DNA from: Agrobacterium tumefaciens
GTDB lineage: Bacteria; Pseudomonadota; Alphaproteobacteria; Rhizobiales; Rhizobiaceae
DNA: 64,000 bases
NCBI GenBank assembly: GCA_025559845.1
Contig: CP048469.1
Coordinates: forward strand, 2,294,001 to 2,358,000
Direction: 5' to 3'
Positions 48,011 to 57,664 of this stretch are shown here, one piece after another. Numbering within the stretch: position 1 is the stretch's first letter; each line of letters begins with the position of its first letter. Under the pieces are notes generated by a model. The model ran no database searches, was not told where the DNA came from, and saw nothing but the letters and a program-made list of their open reading frames with translations. The translations under genes were made by a program, and so were the position numbers.

Positions 48011-49111
48011 ATGAGCACACCACTTGCGCGTCGCATCAAATCTATGATCCGCCTCAACGGGCCTTTGAGCGTCACAGATTTCTTTTCGCTCTGCCTCGCT
48101 GATCCCGAACACGGTTATTACAAAAGCCGAGAGCCTTTCGGCCGCTCAGGCGATTTCATAACCTCACCGGAGGTCAGTCAGCTTTTTGGTGAAATGATCG
48201 GCGTTTTCGTGGTGCATGCCTGGCAACGCCACGGCGCGCCTGCCGAGGCAAAGCTGGTCGAAATCGGCCCCGGACGCGCTACGATGATGTCCGACATATT
48301 GCGCGTCATTCGCCGTATCGCCCCACCTCTTTACGAGACGATGCAGATCCATCTCGTGGAAACCAGTCCAAGATTGACGGCCATCCAGAAGGAAACGCTT
48401 TCCGGTCACACCGGCAAGCTGACATGGCACGAGAGTTTCGATGCCGTTCCGAACGGTTTTCTGCTGCTCGTCGCCAATGAACTGTTCGACGCCATTCCAA
48501 TCCGGCAATTTGTCAGGACGCCACAGGGTTTTCGTGAGCGCGTCGTGAGCCTGGATGCCGACGACGATCTGGTATTCTCGGTAGGTGTTGCAGGTATCGA
48601 CCCTGCCCTCTTGCCGCCCCTTCCCGAACGACAGCCGATTGGAACCATCGTCGAGATATCCCCTGCTCGCGAAGCGGTGATGACGGCAATCTGCCAGCGA
48701 TTGACCACGCACGGCGGCACGGCACTCGCGATCGACTACGGCCATCTGGTTTCAGCTTATGGCGACACGCTGCAGGCTATGCGCCATCACGCCTTCGACC
48801 CGGTGCTAGCCCACCCCGGCGAAGCCGATCTCACGAGCCATGTGGATTTCGAAAGCCTCGTCAAAACAGCAGAGGCAAACGGCGTCCATGTCAACGGCAG
48901 TCTGCGTCAGGGAGACTTCCTGTACGGGCTAGGCCTGAAGGAGCGTGCCTCGGCACTGGCAGCCAAGGCGGACCCCGATCAGACGCTCGCGATCGCTGAA
49001 GCAGTCAATCGTCTCGCCGGCGAAGGAGCAGGCAAAATGGGGGAACTTTTCAAGGTGATCGCCGTTTCAAGCCCTGCACTTCATCTCATGCCGTTTCGCG
49101 CGGTGGATTGA
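48011..49111 (+). CDS. MidA/NDUFAF7-type SAM-dependent methyltransferase
   Basis: A 366-residue class I methyltransferase homologous to mitochondrial MidA/NDUFAF7, which methylates an arginine of the complex I 49-kDa subunit. The SAM site VEIGPGRATMMSDIL, the N-terminal SVTDFFSLCLADPEHGYY with GDFITSPEVSQLFGE, and the ANELFDAIPIRQFV segment are typical. In bacteria the target may be NuoD, but that is inferred. It begins 15 bp after the lgt stop; lgt-midA-pgeF is a common alphaproteobacterial order. Confidence 0.92.
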   Translation: MSTPLARRIKSMIRLNGPLSVTDFFSLCLADPEHGYYKSREPFGRSGDFITSPEVSQLFGEMIGVFVVHAWQRHGAPAEAKLVEIGPGRATMMSDILRVIRRIAPPLYETMQIHLVETSPRLTAIQKETLSGHTGKLTWHESFDAVPNGFLLLVANELFDAIPIRQFVRTPQGFRERVVSLDADDDLVFSVGVAGIDPALLPPLPERQPIGTIVEISPAREAVMTAICQRLTTHGGTALAIDYGHLVSAYGDTLQAMRHHAFDPVLAHPGEADLTSHVDFESLVKTAEANGVHVNGSLRQGDFLYGLGLKERASALAAKADPDQTLAIAEAVNRLAGEGAGKMGELFKVIAVSSPALHLMPFRAVD

Positions 49112-49257
49112 CACGACGAACGGGTCTGGGCCACCATTGCCTGTAAAACGAAGCAGGCGAATGGCATCAAATCCACCTTAGCCCTGCCGACAGGAAACAT
49201 CTCGCTTACCGCATTCCCACTGCAAAACAGCGACATTCTCCAAGGAATTCCAAGACC

Positions 49258-50052
49258 ATGCAGAACGAAACGCTGCCGCTCCCGATCCAGAGCCCCCTGC
49301 TTTCGTCCCTCTCCGGCAACAAGGTTCGCCACGGCTTTTTTACACGCTATGGCGGGGTTTCGGCAGGCATTTACGAAGGTCTGAATGTCGGCCTCGGCTC
49401 GAACGACGAGCCGGAACGGGTCAAGGAAAACAGACGCCGCGTTGCGCAATGGTTTGGCCTGCCGACAGAAAAACTTGCGACCGTCCACCAGGTCCATTCT
49501 CCCGATGTGGTCGTCGTGGATGACAGCTACGCAGGCGATCGCCCGGAGGCAGACGCCATGGTCACGGCGACACCAGGCGTGGTTCTCGGCGTGTTGAGCG
49601 CCGATTGCGGCCCCATTCTTTTTGCCGACGCCGAGGCGGGTGTGGTTGGCGCAGCCCACGCCGGATGGAAAGGTGCGCTGTTTGGCGTTCTGGAAAACAC
49701 CATCAGCGCCATGGAACGGCTTGGAGCAAACCGCGGACGCATCATCACATCGCTCGGTCCGTCCATCAGCCAGGCCAATTATGAGGTCGGGCCGGAATAT
49801 GTGACGCGCTTTACCGACGTCGATCCCGATTACCAACGTTATTTCTCCGCTGCAGAAAAAGCCGGCCATGCCTTTTTCGACCTTAAACAGTTCACCATCG
49901 ACCGCTTGATCAAGGCAGGTGTCAGGGCGGAAAATCTCGGTCTTTGCACCTACCCCGACGAAGAGCGATTCTATTCCTATCGCCGCACCACCCATCGCGC
50001 CGAACCGGATTACGGACGGCAGATTTCTGCTATCGCTGTTGTGGAGGATTAA
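49258..50052 (+). CDS. pgeF: Peptidoglycan editing factor PgeF (YfiH, laccase fold)
   Basis: A 264-residue enzyme of the YfiH/PgeF family, which removes mis-incorporated L-serine from UDP-MurNAc in E. coli; older names are laccase-domain or polyphenol oxidase. Metal and active-site motifs are present: VHQVHSPDV, LSADCGPILFAD and AHAGWKGAL. The C-terminal FYSYRRTTHRAEPDYGRQISAI closes the domain. It is followed by the M24 gene after a single base (TAA-T-ATG), so they are translationally linked. Confidence 0.93.
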   Translation: MQNETLPLPIQSPLLSSLSGNKVRHGFFTRYGGVSAGIYEGLNVGLGSNDEPERVKENRRRVAQWFGLPTEKLATVHQVHSPDVVVVDDSYAGDRPEADAMVTATPGVVLGVLSADCGPILFADAEAGVVGAAHAGWKGALFGVLENTISAMERLGANRGRIITSLGPSISQANYEVGPEYVTRFTDVDPDYQRYFSAAEKAGHAFFDLKQFTIDRLIKAGVRAENLGLCTYPDEERFYSYRRTTHRAEPDYGRQISAIAVVED

Positions 50053-50053
50053 T

Positions 50054-51205
50054 ATGGCCCTGCATTTCGAGCCCTCGGAATTCGAGGCGCGTCGCGAACG
50101 GCTGACCGCGAAGATGGCGGAAGAAAAGCTGGATGCCATGCTACTGTTTGCGCAGGAAAGCATGTACTGGCTGACCGGTTACGACACCTTCGGCTACTGT
50201 TTTTTCCAGACGCTTGTCGTGAAGTCCGATGGCTCCATGACGCTCCTCACACGGGCAGCAGATCTCAGGCAGGCGCGCAATACCTCCACCATCGAAAACA
50301 TTCTGATCTGGGTCGACAGGCCCAACGCTGACCCGACGCTGGACCTTAAAAATCTGCTGAGCGATCTCGATCTGCTCGGCGCCCGGATTGGTATCGAATA
50401 CGACACTCACGGTATGACCGGGCGTGTCGCACGCCTCATCGACAATCAGCTCGCCAGCTTCGGTCAGCTTGTCGATGCCTCCTATCTCGTCAGCACACTT
50501 CGTCTCGTCAAAAGCCCGGCGGAAATCGTCTATGCAAAACGGGCCGGCGATATGGCCGACGACGCACTTGATGCCGCGATGAAAATCATCGCGCCCGGCG
50601 CTGACGAAGCAGACATTCTGGCAGCGATGCAAGGCGCGATCCTGGCACGCGGCGGCGACTACCCCGCCAACGAATTTGTCATTGGCTCTGCCGCGGACGC
50701 TCTGCTCTGCCGCTACAAGTCTGGCCGCCGCAAGCTTGATACCACGGATCAGTTGACCTTGGAGTGGGCAGGAGTCAGCGCTCACTATCACACGGCCATG
50801 CTGCGAACGGTACTGATAGGCGAGCAGGATTTCCGGCAGAAGGAGCTCTACAGCGCCTGCCTGCAAAATCTGACGGCGATCGAAGAAATCCTGCGTCCCG
50901 GCAGCACATTCGGCGAAGTTTTCGACATGCATGCCCGTGTCATGGATGAACGCGGCCTCACCCGACACCGCCTCAATACCTGCGGTTACTCGCTCGGCAC
51001 CCGTTTTTCGCCGTCCTGGATGGAGCATCAGATGTTTCAGGCAGGCAACCCACAGGAAATTCAGAAAGACATGACACTGTTTGTGCACATGATCGTGATG
51101 GATTCCGACTCGGGCTACGCGATGACGCTAGGCCAGACATATCTGACGACGGACGGCGCCCCGGAGCCGCTGTCACGCCACAGCCTCGACCTTCTTACGG
51201 CGTGA
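50054..51205 (+). CDS. M24-fold hydrolase without metal ligands (creatinase/DoeA-like)
   Basis: A 383-residue protein with creatinase N-domain (about 10-150) and pita-bread domain (about 160-380). The five metal ligands of aminopeptidase P are missing: WAGVSAHYHTAMLRT stands where two Asp are expected, CGYSLG replaces GHG, and the two late Glu are replaced in FVHMIV and TLGQTYLT. The same loss is seen in creatinase and ectoine hydrolase (DoeA), which hydrolyse C-N bonds without metal, so such an activity is more likely than peptidase. No ectoine genes are adjacent. ATG 50054 follows the pgeF stop by one base. Confidence 0.85.
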   Translation: MALHFEPSEFEARRERLTAKMAEEKLDAMLLFAQESMYWLTGYDTFGYCFFQTLVVKSDGSMTLLTRAADLRQARNTSTIENILIWVDRPNADPTLDLKNLLSDLDLLGARIGIEYDTHGMTGRVARLIDNQLASFGQLVDASYLVSTLRLVKSPAEIVYAKRAGDMADDALDAAMKIIAPGADEADILAAMQGAILARGGDYPANEFVIGSAADALLCRYKSGRRKLDTTDQLTLEWAGVSAHYHTAMLRTVLIGEQDFRQKELYSACLQNLTAIEEILRPGSTFGEVFDMHARVMDERGLTRHRLNTCGYSLGTRFSPSWMEHQMFQAGNPQEIQKDMTLFVHMIVMDSDSGYAMTLGQTYLTTDGAPEPLSRHSLDLLTA

Positions 51206-51326
51206 GTCTTACTCCACAACCGGCCATTTGACCTGGTAAACCAGCGTGTTTGACAGGAGGGGAGAACCCGCCATACATTGCCGCACCCTGGAAGAATATG
51301 GAGCGGAACATGAGAGGCAACATCGC

Positions 51327-52031
51327 ATGAGCCGAACGAGGCTCATTCTCGTCATCCCGGCGCTCACCCTCATGCTGTCGGCCTGCAACACGACGGAAGC
51401 CCTGACACCGCAGGTCGATATTGGCCAAAGCGGGTCCACACCCGTGACCCAGGGCGACCTTGATCAGATGGCCGCCGCCGCAGACAGGGCACCAGCCGGT
51501 TCACCAGCGACATCCAGCTCAGTTCGCTCCTATGCGCCACAAAATACGCTGCAGGCTCAGGCACAGGCGCTCTCCAACGGCAATCAATATGGCCAACCAG
51601 TCGACCAGAGCCCTCCCCAGCAGCAACCGCAACAGACGGCCTCGCTCGCTCCTTCCGGTTCCTCCGGCGATTCCATTCGCTTTCTGCCCATTATAGGCGC
51701 TCCCGTACAGGCGGTAACACCGCTGTCGCGCCAGCTCGGTGCAGAAGCACGTGCCAAGGGTCTGACAATCCGCGCCTCGAACGACAACTCCGCCGACAAT
51801 ATCCTGAAAGGATACTTCTCCGCCTTCGCTGATGGCAGCAAGGTCAATGTCATTTATGTCTGGGATGTTCTCGATGCGAATGGTGCGCGCCTGCACAGGC
51901 TTCAGGGCCAGGAAACAGTACCTGGCAAAGGCACTGATCCATGGTCGGCCGTCAGTGATCGTGTGATGCAGGATATCGCGGCAAAAACGCTGAATGAATA
52001 TGTCACATGGAAGCAAGCACAGCGGGGATGA
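51327..52031 (+). CDS. Putative outer-membrane lipoprotein
   Basis: A 234-residue secreted lipoprotein. The signal peptide ends in the lipobox LSAC (LTLMLSACNTTEA), so it would be matured by Lgt encoded 4 kb upstream. A low-complexity Gln/Ser/Pro region (about 60-125) leads to a C-terminal domain (about 130-234) that I cannot assign with certainty; similar rhizobial lipoproteins exist. I use ATG 51327, with AGAGG nine bases before it. A six-codon mini-frame (ATG 51310) ends on the same ATGA, a possible translational coupling. Confidence 0.82.
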   Translation: MSRTRLILVIPALTLMLSACNTTEALTPQVDIGQSGSTPVTQGDLDQMAAAADRAPAGSPATSSSVRSYAPQNTLQAQAQALSNGNQYGQPVDQSPPQQQPQQTASLAPSGSSGDSIRFLPIIGAPVQAVTPLSRQLGAEARAKGLTIRASNDNSADNILKGYFSAFADGSKVNVIYVWDVLDANGARLHRLQGQETVPGKGTDPWSAVSDRVMQDIAAKTLNEYVTWKQAQRG

Positions 52032-52249
52032 GGCAGTAAAACCGGACAAGTCGCAAAGATTTCACGAAAATCATTGGGAAAGCATGGAGTCCTCTTGCAA
52101 TCGGAGGCAACAGCGCTATTAAGGCGCGCATGGCAATAGGGCGTGTCCGGCAAAGGTCTTTCGGCCGGGTATTCCTCCCCTTGAACGACGCTTGGTCACG
52201 GAAAACCTATCCCGGACCATAGGCGATGGCATGGAAACAGGCGGCCGCA

Positions 52250-53182
52250 ATGAAGGTTTTCGCAGGCAATTCGAACCGGCACCTCGCCGAAGCGATCTGC
52301 AAGTATCTCAACGTTCCTCTAGGAAATGCCACTGTAAAGCGGTTTGCTGACCAGGAAATATTCGTAGAAATCGGGGAAAACGTACGTGGTGAGGACGTTT
52401 TTGTCGTCCAGTCCACCTCCTTCCCGGCAAACGATCATCTGATGGAATTGCTCATCATGATCGATGCCATGCGTCGCTCCTCGGCTAAGCGCATCACGGC
52501 GGTTCTTCCCTATTTCGGGTATGCCCGCCAGGACCGTAAGGCCGGCCCCCGCACACCGATTTCCGCCAAGCTTGTCGCCAACCTGATTACTGAAGCGGGT
52601 GCTGATCGCGTTCTGACGCTCGATCTTCACGCTGGCCAGATCCAGGGTTTCTTCGACATTCCGACCGATAACCTCTTCGCCGCCCCCATCTTGGCGCGCG
52701 ACGTGAAGGAACACTACGACACCAACAACGTCATGGTGGTTTCGCCTGACGTCGGCGGTGTGGTTCGCGCCCGTGCATTGGCAAAGCGCCTCGACTGTCT
52801 GCTGGCTATCGTCGACAAGCGCCGCGACCGTCCGGGCGAATCCGAGGTCATGAACGTCATCGGTGATGTCTCTGGAAAGGACTGCCTCCTGATCGACGAC
52901 ATCGTCGATTCCGGCGGCACGCTTTGCAACGCGGCCGAAGCGCTGCTGAAAAAGGGCGCGACCAGCGTTACCGCTTACATCACCCACGGCGTTCTGTCCG
53001 GCGGAGCCGTTGCCCGTGTCGCTTCATCGAAGCTTCGCGAACTCGTCATCACTGACAGCATTCAGCCGACCACAGCCGTTCAATCGGCCCACAATATCCG
53101 CGTTGTCACAACGGCAAACCTTTTGGGCGAAGCCATCAACCGTACGGCTCAGGAAGAGTCTGTGTCTGGTCTGTTCGACTGA
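52250..53182 (+). CDS. prs: Ribose-phosphate pyrophosphokinase
   Basis: Makes PRPP from ribose 5-phosphate and ATP for purine, pyrimidine, histidine, tryptophan and NAD synthesis. The 310 residues are standard class I. ATP flexible loop [14 protein letters not shown], the metal site [14 protein letters not shown], and the PRPP signature [18 protein letters not shown] are intact. ATG 52250 (MKVFAGNSN) is the family start; eight in-frame upstream codons from 52226 are unlikely. It closes with a terminator 26 bp after the stop. Confidence 0.97.
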   Translation: MKVFAGNSNRHLAEAICKYLNVPLGNATVKRFADQEIFVEIGENVRGEDVFVVQSTSFPANDHLMELLIMIDAMRRSSAKRITAVLPYFGYARQDRKAGPRTPISAKLVANLITEAGADRVLTLDLHAGQIQGFFDIPTDNLFAAPILARDVKEHYDTNNVMVVSPDVGGVVRARALAKRLDCLLAIVDKRRDRPGESEVMNVIGDVSGKDCLLIDDIVDSGGTLCNAAEALLKKGATSVTAYITHGVLSGGAVARVASSKLRELVITDSIQPTTAVQSAHNIRVVTTANLLGEAINRTAQEESVSGLFD

Positions 53183-53538
53183 GACATCGAAGATCAGGTA
53201 ACAATTTGAAAGGCGGCCATCATTCCGATGCCGCCTTTTTGCTTTTCCGGGGCTGCGACTGGGAAGCGCATCGGCTGGAAAAACGGCTCGTCCAACCCGT
53301 TCTCAACATCCACTGGCGAAACATTTTCGTCAGTCACCACCGATCCTCCACGACAAGTGCCGTCAACGGAGCTTCGCGCCGTTTCCTTACCGTTTTATGC
53401 AAGCCTCAACATGACGGGAACACGGGAAATTTTCGCGTAAAAAGAGAAATATAGTCGTACAATTGCCTCGAAATTTAACGCGTCCGTAAACAATTGTTGC
53501 GACGTTTCCGGCACGTATTTCAGGGGGGAGAAAACACG
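53183..53538. other. prs-chemoreceptor intergenic region
   Basis: 356 bp. After the prs terminator no protein gene can be supported. The last 90 bp, AT-rich with TATAGT near 53450, probably contain the chemoreceptor promoter. Confidence 0.45.
53209..53240 (+). terminator. prs terminator
   Basis: AAAGGCGGC (53209-53217) pairs with GCCGCCTTT (53230-53238), followed by TTG and further T's. Confidence 0.88.
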
Positions 53539-55806
53539 ATGCCCGGCACGATTCCGTCCAATGGCAAGATCAAGTCATTGTCGATAAAAGCAAAGTTTGC
53601 AGCGCTGGTCACAGGCGCAACCTTGATTTCCTGTTTGTCCGTAGGGCTGATCTCCTATCAGATCGGCAAGGCAGGTCTGATCGACGCCAGCACAATCAGG
53701 CTCGAAACGGTTGCAGGAAATCAATCGAAACAGCTTGACGCTTATACATTGCGCGTCGAACAAAGCATTGCCGAACTGTCGCAGAACTCTGCAATTGCAC
53801 AGGCAACGGAAACGATGACCAACATCATTCCGAGCGAACTGGATGCAGTCGTGCAGGCTTTCCGTCGTGATGGCATTTCTGAAGAAGAGCGCGCCTCTTT
53901 TGACGGCACCGGATTGAAGTTGCTCTACGCCATCCAGCACGCAACCATCAATGGGACCATTGCCAGCGTTTGGCGCAATACCAAGGTCAGTGACATCTAC
54001 GTAATCGACAAGAACGGTCTGATTGTCTACTCGGTGACCAAGGGCAAGAACTTCCTCACCAATATTTCCGAGCCGCAGAACAGACCCATCAAGGATCTTT
54101 ATGATCGCGTCTCGGCAGGCAAAGACGGCGTTATCACGACTGCGTCGTTCAGTGGCCAGGGCGCGGACGAATCTGCTTTCGTCGGCATGCCGCTTGCGGT
54201 TTCGAACTGGGGACAGATACAGCGAAAAGGCGTCGTGATCATGCGCGTATCTGCCGACCGGGTTGGCACGATCGTCACGCCCGAAGAAACCGGCAAGAGC
54301 ATTGACGATGCGCTTCTTCTGAGTGCAGACGGCAAACGCCGCGCGGGCGTCCTGTCCGGCGGTGCGGACGCTCGTGTGCCCGAAAGCCTGGCGGGCCTGT
54401 CCGGCTCGGCAAACGCCGGCACGGTCATCGCAAGCACACCTGCTGGCAACATGTTCTACGCGTATCGCCCGGTCACCGTTTTCGGCGAAAAGCATTTGCT
54501 CGCGATCGGCCAGCAGGAGAGCAAGGTTCTCGCCGCTGCCAACAATCTCGCCTTCTGGGCGACGCTGGCAACACTCGCAGTCCTGGCCGCCATGACCCTC
54601 ATCGGCATCGTCGTTTCCGCAGGCCTGACAAAGCCGCTGACCGGCCTGGCAAACCTCATGGAACGCCTGAACGGCGGCGAAAACAACATCGAGATCAAGG
54701 CTGTCGCACGCGGCGACGAAATTGGCACAATGGCACGCGCACTGGAATCCTTCCGCCAGGGCATCCTTGATAAGCTGCGCATGGAAGACGAAGCCGCCCG
54801 CAAGGGAGAGGAACTCGACGAAGAACGCGCCCAGCGCGAAATGGAAAAGGCGAGAGGCGCCAAGGAGCTGGAAGAAGCTGTCAGTGCTCTTGCAAAGGGT
54901 CTCGCCAATCTCGCCGCCGGCAGGCTCGATCTGCGGATCGAGAAAGCCTTTGTTCCGTCCCTTGACCATCTGCGCATCGATTTCAACAATTCGATGGCGG
55001 GTCTGGAAACGACAATCGCCAATATCGATCACAGCGCCAGCGCCATTCGTGCCGGCTCGAGCGAACTCAAGAGTGCTTCGGAAGATCTGTCTCGCCGCAC
55101 GGAACGGCAGGCCGCTGCCCTTGAAGAAGCTGCGGCAGCACTGGGCGACATGACGAAGGCCGTCAACAATTCTCTCGAGCGTTGCAACGTGGCGGTCGAA
55201 GCAACAGCCGACACCATGCAGGACGCACACAAGTCTACAGCCGTGGTGAAGGAAGCCATCGTTGCGATGGAACGGATCGAAACCTCATCGTCCAAGATCC
55301 GCCAAATCATCGATGTCATCGATCAGATCGCGTTCCAGACCAACCTTCTGGCTCTGAACGCCGGCGTCGAAGCTGCGCGTGCCGGCGAAGCAGGCAAAGG
55401 CTTTGCTGTCGTTGCACAGGAAGTCCGCGAGCTTGCGCAGAAATCCGCCGCCGCGGCCCGCGATATCACCCAGCTGATCGCAACCTCGGCAGGTGATGTA
55501 GAAAGTGGCGTTGCACTTGTTCTGCGCACCGGCGAGAGCCTGGAGCAGATTCAGGGCCGCATTCAGTCCGTCAACGATCAGATCGTGGCGATTGCCGCCG
55601 CGTCGCGCGAACAATCGGGACGCCTTGGTGAAATCAACGCCTCCGTCAACGAACTCGATCAGGTCACACAGCAGAATGCCGCCATGGTCGAGGAAACCAC
55701 TGCCTCTGCCTTCTCGCTGGCCAGCGAGGCCGACGGCCTGACCGAACAGGTCGGACAGTTCTCGGTTGGCTCCGGTCATCAGGATGAGCGCCGCTACGCC
55801 GCTTGA
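53539..55806 (+). CDS. Methyl-accepting chemotaxis protein
   Basis: Transmembrane chemoreceptor of 755 residues. A first helix (about 17-38), a periplasmic Cache-like sensor (about 40-340, containing a PAS-like YVIDKNGLIVYS), a second helix (about 350-372), two HAMP-like stretches and the signalling domain with the tip [22 protein letters not shown] are visible. The sensor lacks the amino-acid signature of the other receptor in this window, so the ligand is unknown. ATG 53539 follows GGGGGAG closely. The C-terminus lacks an obvious CheR/CheB-binding pentapeptide. Confidence 0.92.
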   Translation: MPGTIPSNGKIKSLSIKAKFAALVTGATLISCLSVGLISYQIGKAGLIDASTIRLETVAGNQSKQLDAYTLRVEQSIAELSQNSAIAQATETMTNIIPSELDAVVQAFRRDGISEEERASFDGTGLKLLYAIQHATINGTIASVWRNTKVSDIYVIDKNGLIVYSVTKGKNFLTNISEPQNRPIKDLYDRVSAGKDGVITTASFSGQGADESAFVGMPLAVSNWGQIQRKGVVIMRVSADRVGTIVTPEETGKSIDDALLLSADGKRRAGVLSGGADARVPESLAGLSGSANAGTVIASTPAGNMFYAYRPVTVFGEKHLLAIGQQESKVLAAANNLAFWATLATLAVLAAMTLIGIVVSAGLTKPLTGLANLMERLNGGENNIEIKAVARGDEIGTMARALESFRQGILDKLRMEDEAARKGEELDEERAQREMEKARGAKELEEAVSALAKGLANLAAGRLDLRIEKAFVPSLDHLRIDFNNSMAGLETTIANIDHSASAIRAGSSELKSASEDLSRRTERQAAALEEAAAALGDMTKAVNNSLERCNVAVEATADTMQDAHKSTAVVKEAIVAMERIETSSSKIRQIIDVIDQIAFQTNLLALNAGVEAARAGEAGKGFAVVAQEVRELAQKSAAAARDITQLIATSAGDVESGVALVLRTGESLEQIQGRIQSVNDQIVAIAAASREQSGRLGEINASVNELDQVTQQNAAMVEETTASAFSLASEADGLTEQVGQFSVGSGHQDERRYAA

Positions 55807-55833
55807 CGGCGACCACGCATAGAAATTTGTAAA

Positions 55834-55866
55834 AGAGGCCGGACACTTTCGTGTCCGGCCTCTCTC
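55834..55866 (+). terminator. Terminator after the second chemoreceptor
   Basis: A 13-bp perfect stem, AGAGGCCGGACAC (55834-55846) with GTGTCCGGCCTCT (55851-55863) and a TTTC loop, then CTCT rather than a clean T-run. Confidence 0.8.
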
Positions 55867-55899
55867 TATCGGGCAGGGATTTCAAATTGTCTGAGCCGG

Positions 55900-55928
55900 G
55901 CTCCCAGGAGCCTTGAGCCCCTGGGAGC
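55900..55928 (-). terminator. Hairpin downstream of the aldehyde dehydrogenase
   Basis: GCTCCCAGG (55900-55908) pairs with CCTGGGAGC (55920-55928). There is no T-run, so it may act as an mRNA end-stabilising or Rho-related structure for the minus-strand gene. Confidence 0.5.
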
Positions 55929-55965
55929 TTGCCGGCGACCACCGCCGCCGGCCCCGGGGAGGAGA

Positions 55966-57483
55966 TCAGAAGAAACCGACCTTGTTCGGGCTATAGGAAA
56001 CAAGAAGGTTCTTGGTCTGCTGATAATGATCGAGCATCATCTTGTGGGTCTCGCGACCAATGCCCGACTGCTTGTAACCACCGAAGGCGGCACCCGCCGG
56101 ATAGACGTGGTAGCAATTTGTCCAAACACGGCCGGCCTCGATGCCACGACCGGCACGATAGGCAACGTTGGTATCACGGCTCCACACGCCAGCGCCTAGG
56201 CCGTAGACGGTGTCGTTGGCGATTTCGAGCGCCTCTTCCACTGTCTTGAAGGTCGTCACAGAAACGACGGGTCCGAAGATTTCCTCCTGGAAGACCCGCA
56301 TCTTGTTGTTGCCTTCAAAGACCGTTGGCTGGATGTAGAAACCATCCTTCAGATTGCCGGAAAGCGATTTCTTGTCGCCGCCAGCAAGCACTTTCGCGCC
56401 TTCTTTCTTGCCGATTTCCAGATAGCTCATGATCTTGTCGAACTGCTCTTGCGAAGCCTGCGCACCGATCATGGTGGAGTTGCTGAGGGGATCGTCCTGC
56501 GTGATTGCAGCAACGCGCTTCAGTGCCTTTTCCATGAAGCGATCATAGATGGACTCATGCACCAGAGCACGAGACGGGCACGTGCAGACCTCACCCTGGT
56601 TGAGCGCGAAGAAGGCGAAACCTTCGAGCGCCTTGTCGAGGAAGGCATCGTCTTCATCCATGACATCGGCAAAGAAGATGTTCGGCGATTTGCCGCCCAG
56701 TTCCAGCGTGATGTTGGTTACATTGTCAGCCGCATAACGCATAATTTCCTTGCCGACCGACGTGGAGCCGGTGAAGGCGATCTTGGCAATGCGGTTGCTT
56801 TGCGCCAGTGGCTTGCCTGCTTCCGTGCCGAGGCCGTTGACGATGTTGATGACACCAGGCGGCAGAAGGTCCTCGATCAGTTCCATCACTACCAGGATGG
56901 ATGCTGGCGTCTGTTCGGCAGGCTTGAGCACGACGCAGTTGCCAGCAGCGAGAGCTGGCGCAAGCTTCCAGGCCGCCATTAGGATCGGGAAGTTCCACGG
57001 AATGATCTGACCGACGACGCCCAGCGGCTCATGGAAATGATAGGCAACGGTATCATTGTCGATCTGGCCGATCGTACCCTCCTGCGCGCGAATGCAGCCT
57101 GCGAAATAACGGAAGTGATCGATCGTCAGCGGAATATCCGCGTTGGTGGTTTCACGTAGCGGCTTGCCGTTGTCCCAGGTCTCCGCCCGGGCAATGAGAT
57201 CGAGATTGTCCTCGATGCGTTGCGCGATCTTGAGAAGAATGTTGGAGCGTTCGGTCACGCTCGTCTTGCCCCACTTCTCCCGCGCCTGGTGCGCGGCGTC
57301 GAGGGCAAATTCGATATCGGACGCATCCGAGCGTGGGACTTCACAAATCTTCTGTCCGGTCACGGGCGACAGATTATCCATGTAGCGGCCGGATTTCGGT
57401 TCGACCCACTTGCCGCCAACATAGTTGCCATACTTCAGCTTGAACGGCGCCTCGCCAGCCTTTTGCTGAACCTGAATATTCAT
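55966..57483 (-). CDS. Aldehyde dehydrogenase (AcoD/ExaC type)
   Basis: NAD(P)-dependent aldehyde dehydrogenase of 505 residues, cytosolic. Catalytic Cys300 in [11 protein letters not shown], the general-base region [11 protein letters not shown], the cofactor segment [11 protein letters not shown] and the C-terminal [13 protein letters not shown] are intact. Double cysteine GEVCTC is characteristic of acetaldehyde dehydrogenase II (AcoD, ExaC, AldB). Acetaldehyde or similar short aldehydes from alcohol or acetoin use are the likely substrates. The upstream same-strand gene encodes an AcoR-like regulator. A dyad, CCCCT-N17-AGGGG (57542-57568), lies in its promoter region. Confidence 0.93.
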   Translation of the reverse strand: MNIQVQQKAGEAPFKLKYGNYVGGKWVEPKSGRYMDNLSPVTGQKICEVPRSDASDIEFALDAAHQAREKWGKTSVTERSNILLKIAQRIEDNLDLIARAETWDNGKPLRETTNADIPLTIDHFRYFAGCIRAQEGTIGQIDNDTVAYHFHEPLGVVGQIIPWNFPILMAAWKLAPALAAGNCVVLKPAEQTPASILVVMELIEDLLPPGVINIVNGLGTEAGKPLAQSNRIAKIAFTGSTSVGKEIMRYAADNVTNITLELGGKSPNIFFADVMDEDDAFLDKALEGFAFFALNQGEVCTCPSRALVHESIYDRFMEKALKRVAAITQDDPLSNSTMIGAQASQEQFDKIMSYLEIGKKEGAKVLAGGDKKSLSGNLKDGFYIQPTVFEGNNKMRVFQEEIFGPVVSVTTFKTVEEALEIANDTVYGLGAGVWSRDTNVAYRAGRGIEAGRVWTNCYHVYPAGAAFGGYKQSGIGRETHKMMLDHYQQTKNLLVSYSPNKVGFF

Positions 57484-57609
57484 GATTTCATCCTCCCTGA
57501 TGAAAAACGATCCGTTGCAGACCGCATGGGAAGAAGGTGGTCCCCTATCGTGATATTTGGTAGAGGGGCGGCGAGGTTCCGCACCGCACAGTGTTTCACA
57601 TCTGCGACA

Positions 57610-57640
57610 AAGCGGCCTTGCGGAGAGCGCAAGACCGCTT
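57610..57640 (-). terminator. Hairpin after the AcoR-like gene
   Basis: AAGCGGCCTTGCG (57610-57622) and CGCAAGACCGCTT (57628-57640) are complementary except for one pair, which is a G-U in the minus-strand RNA but a mismatch in the plus-strand RNA. It probably ends the regulator transcript. Confidence 0.65.
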
Positions 57641-57664
57641 TTGCGGGTCCAGAGTTTAGAAATG

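Noticed and set aside
53206..53454. Two overlapping short frames after prs
   Set aside because: They begin inside the prs terminator and have no family similarity or plausible start.
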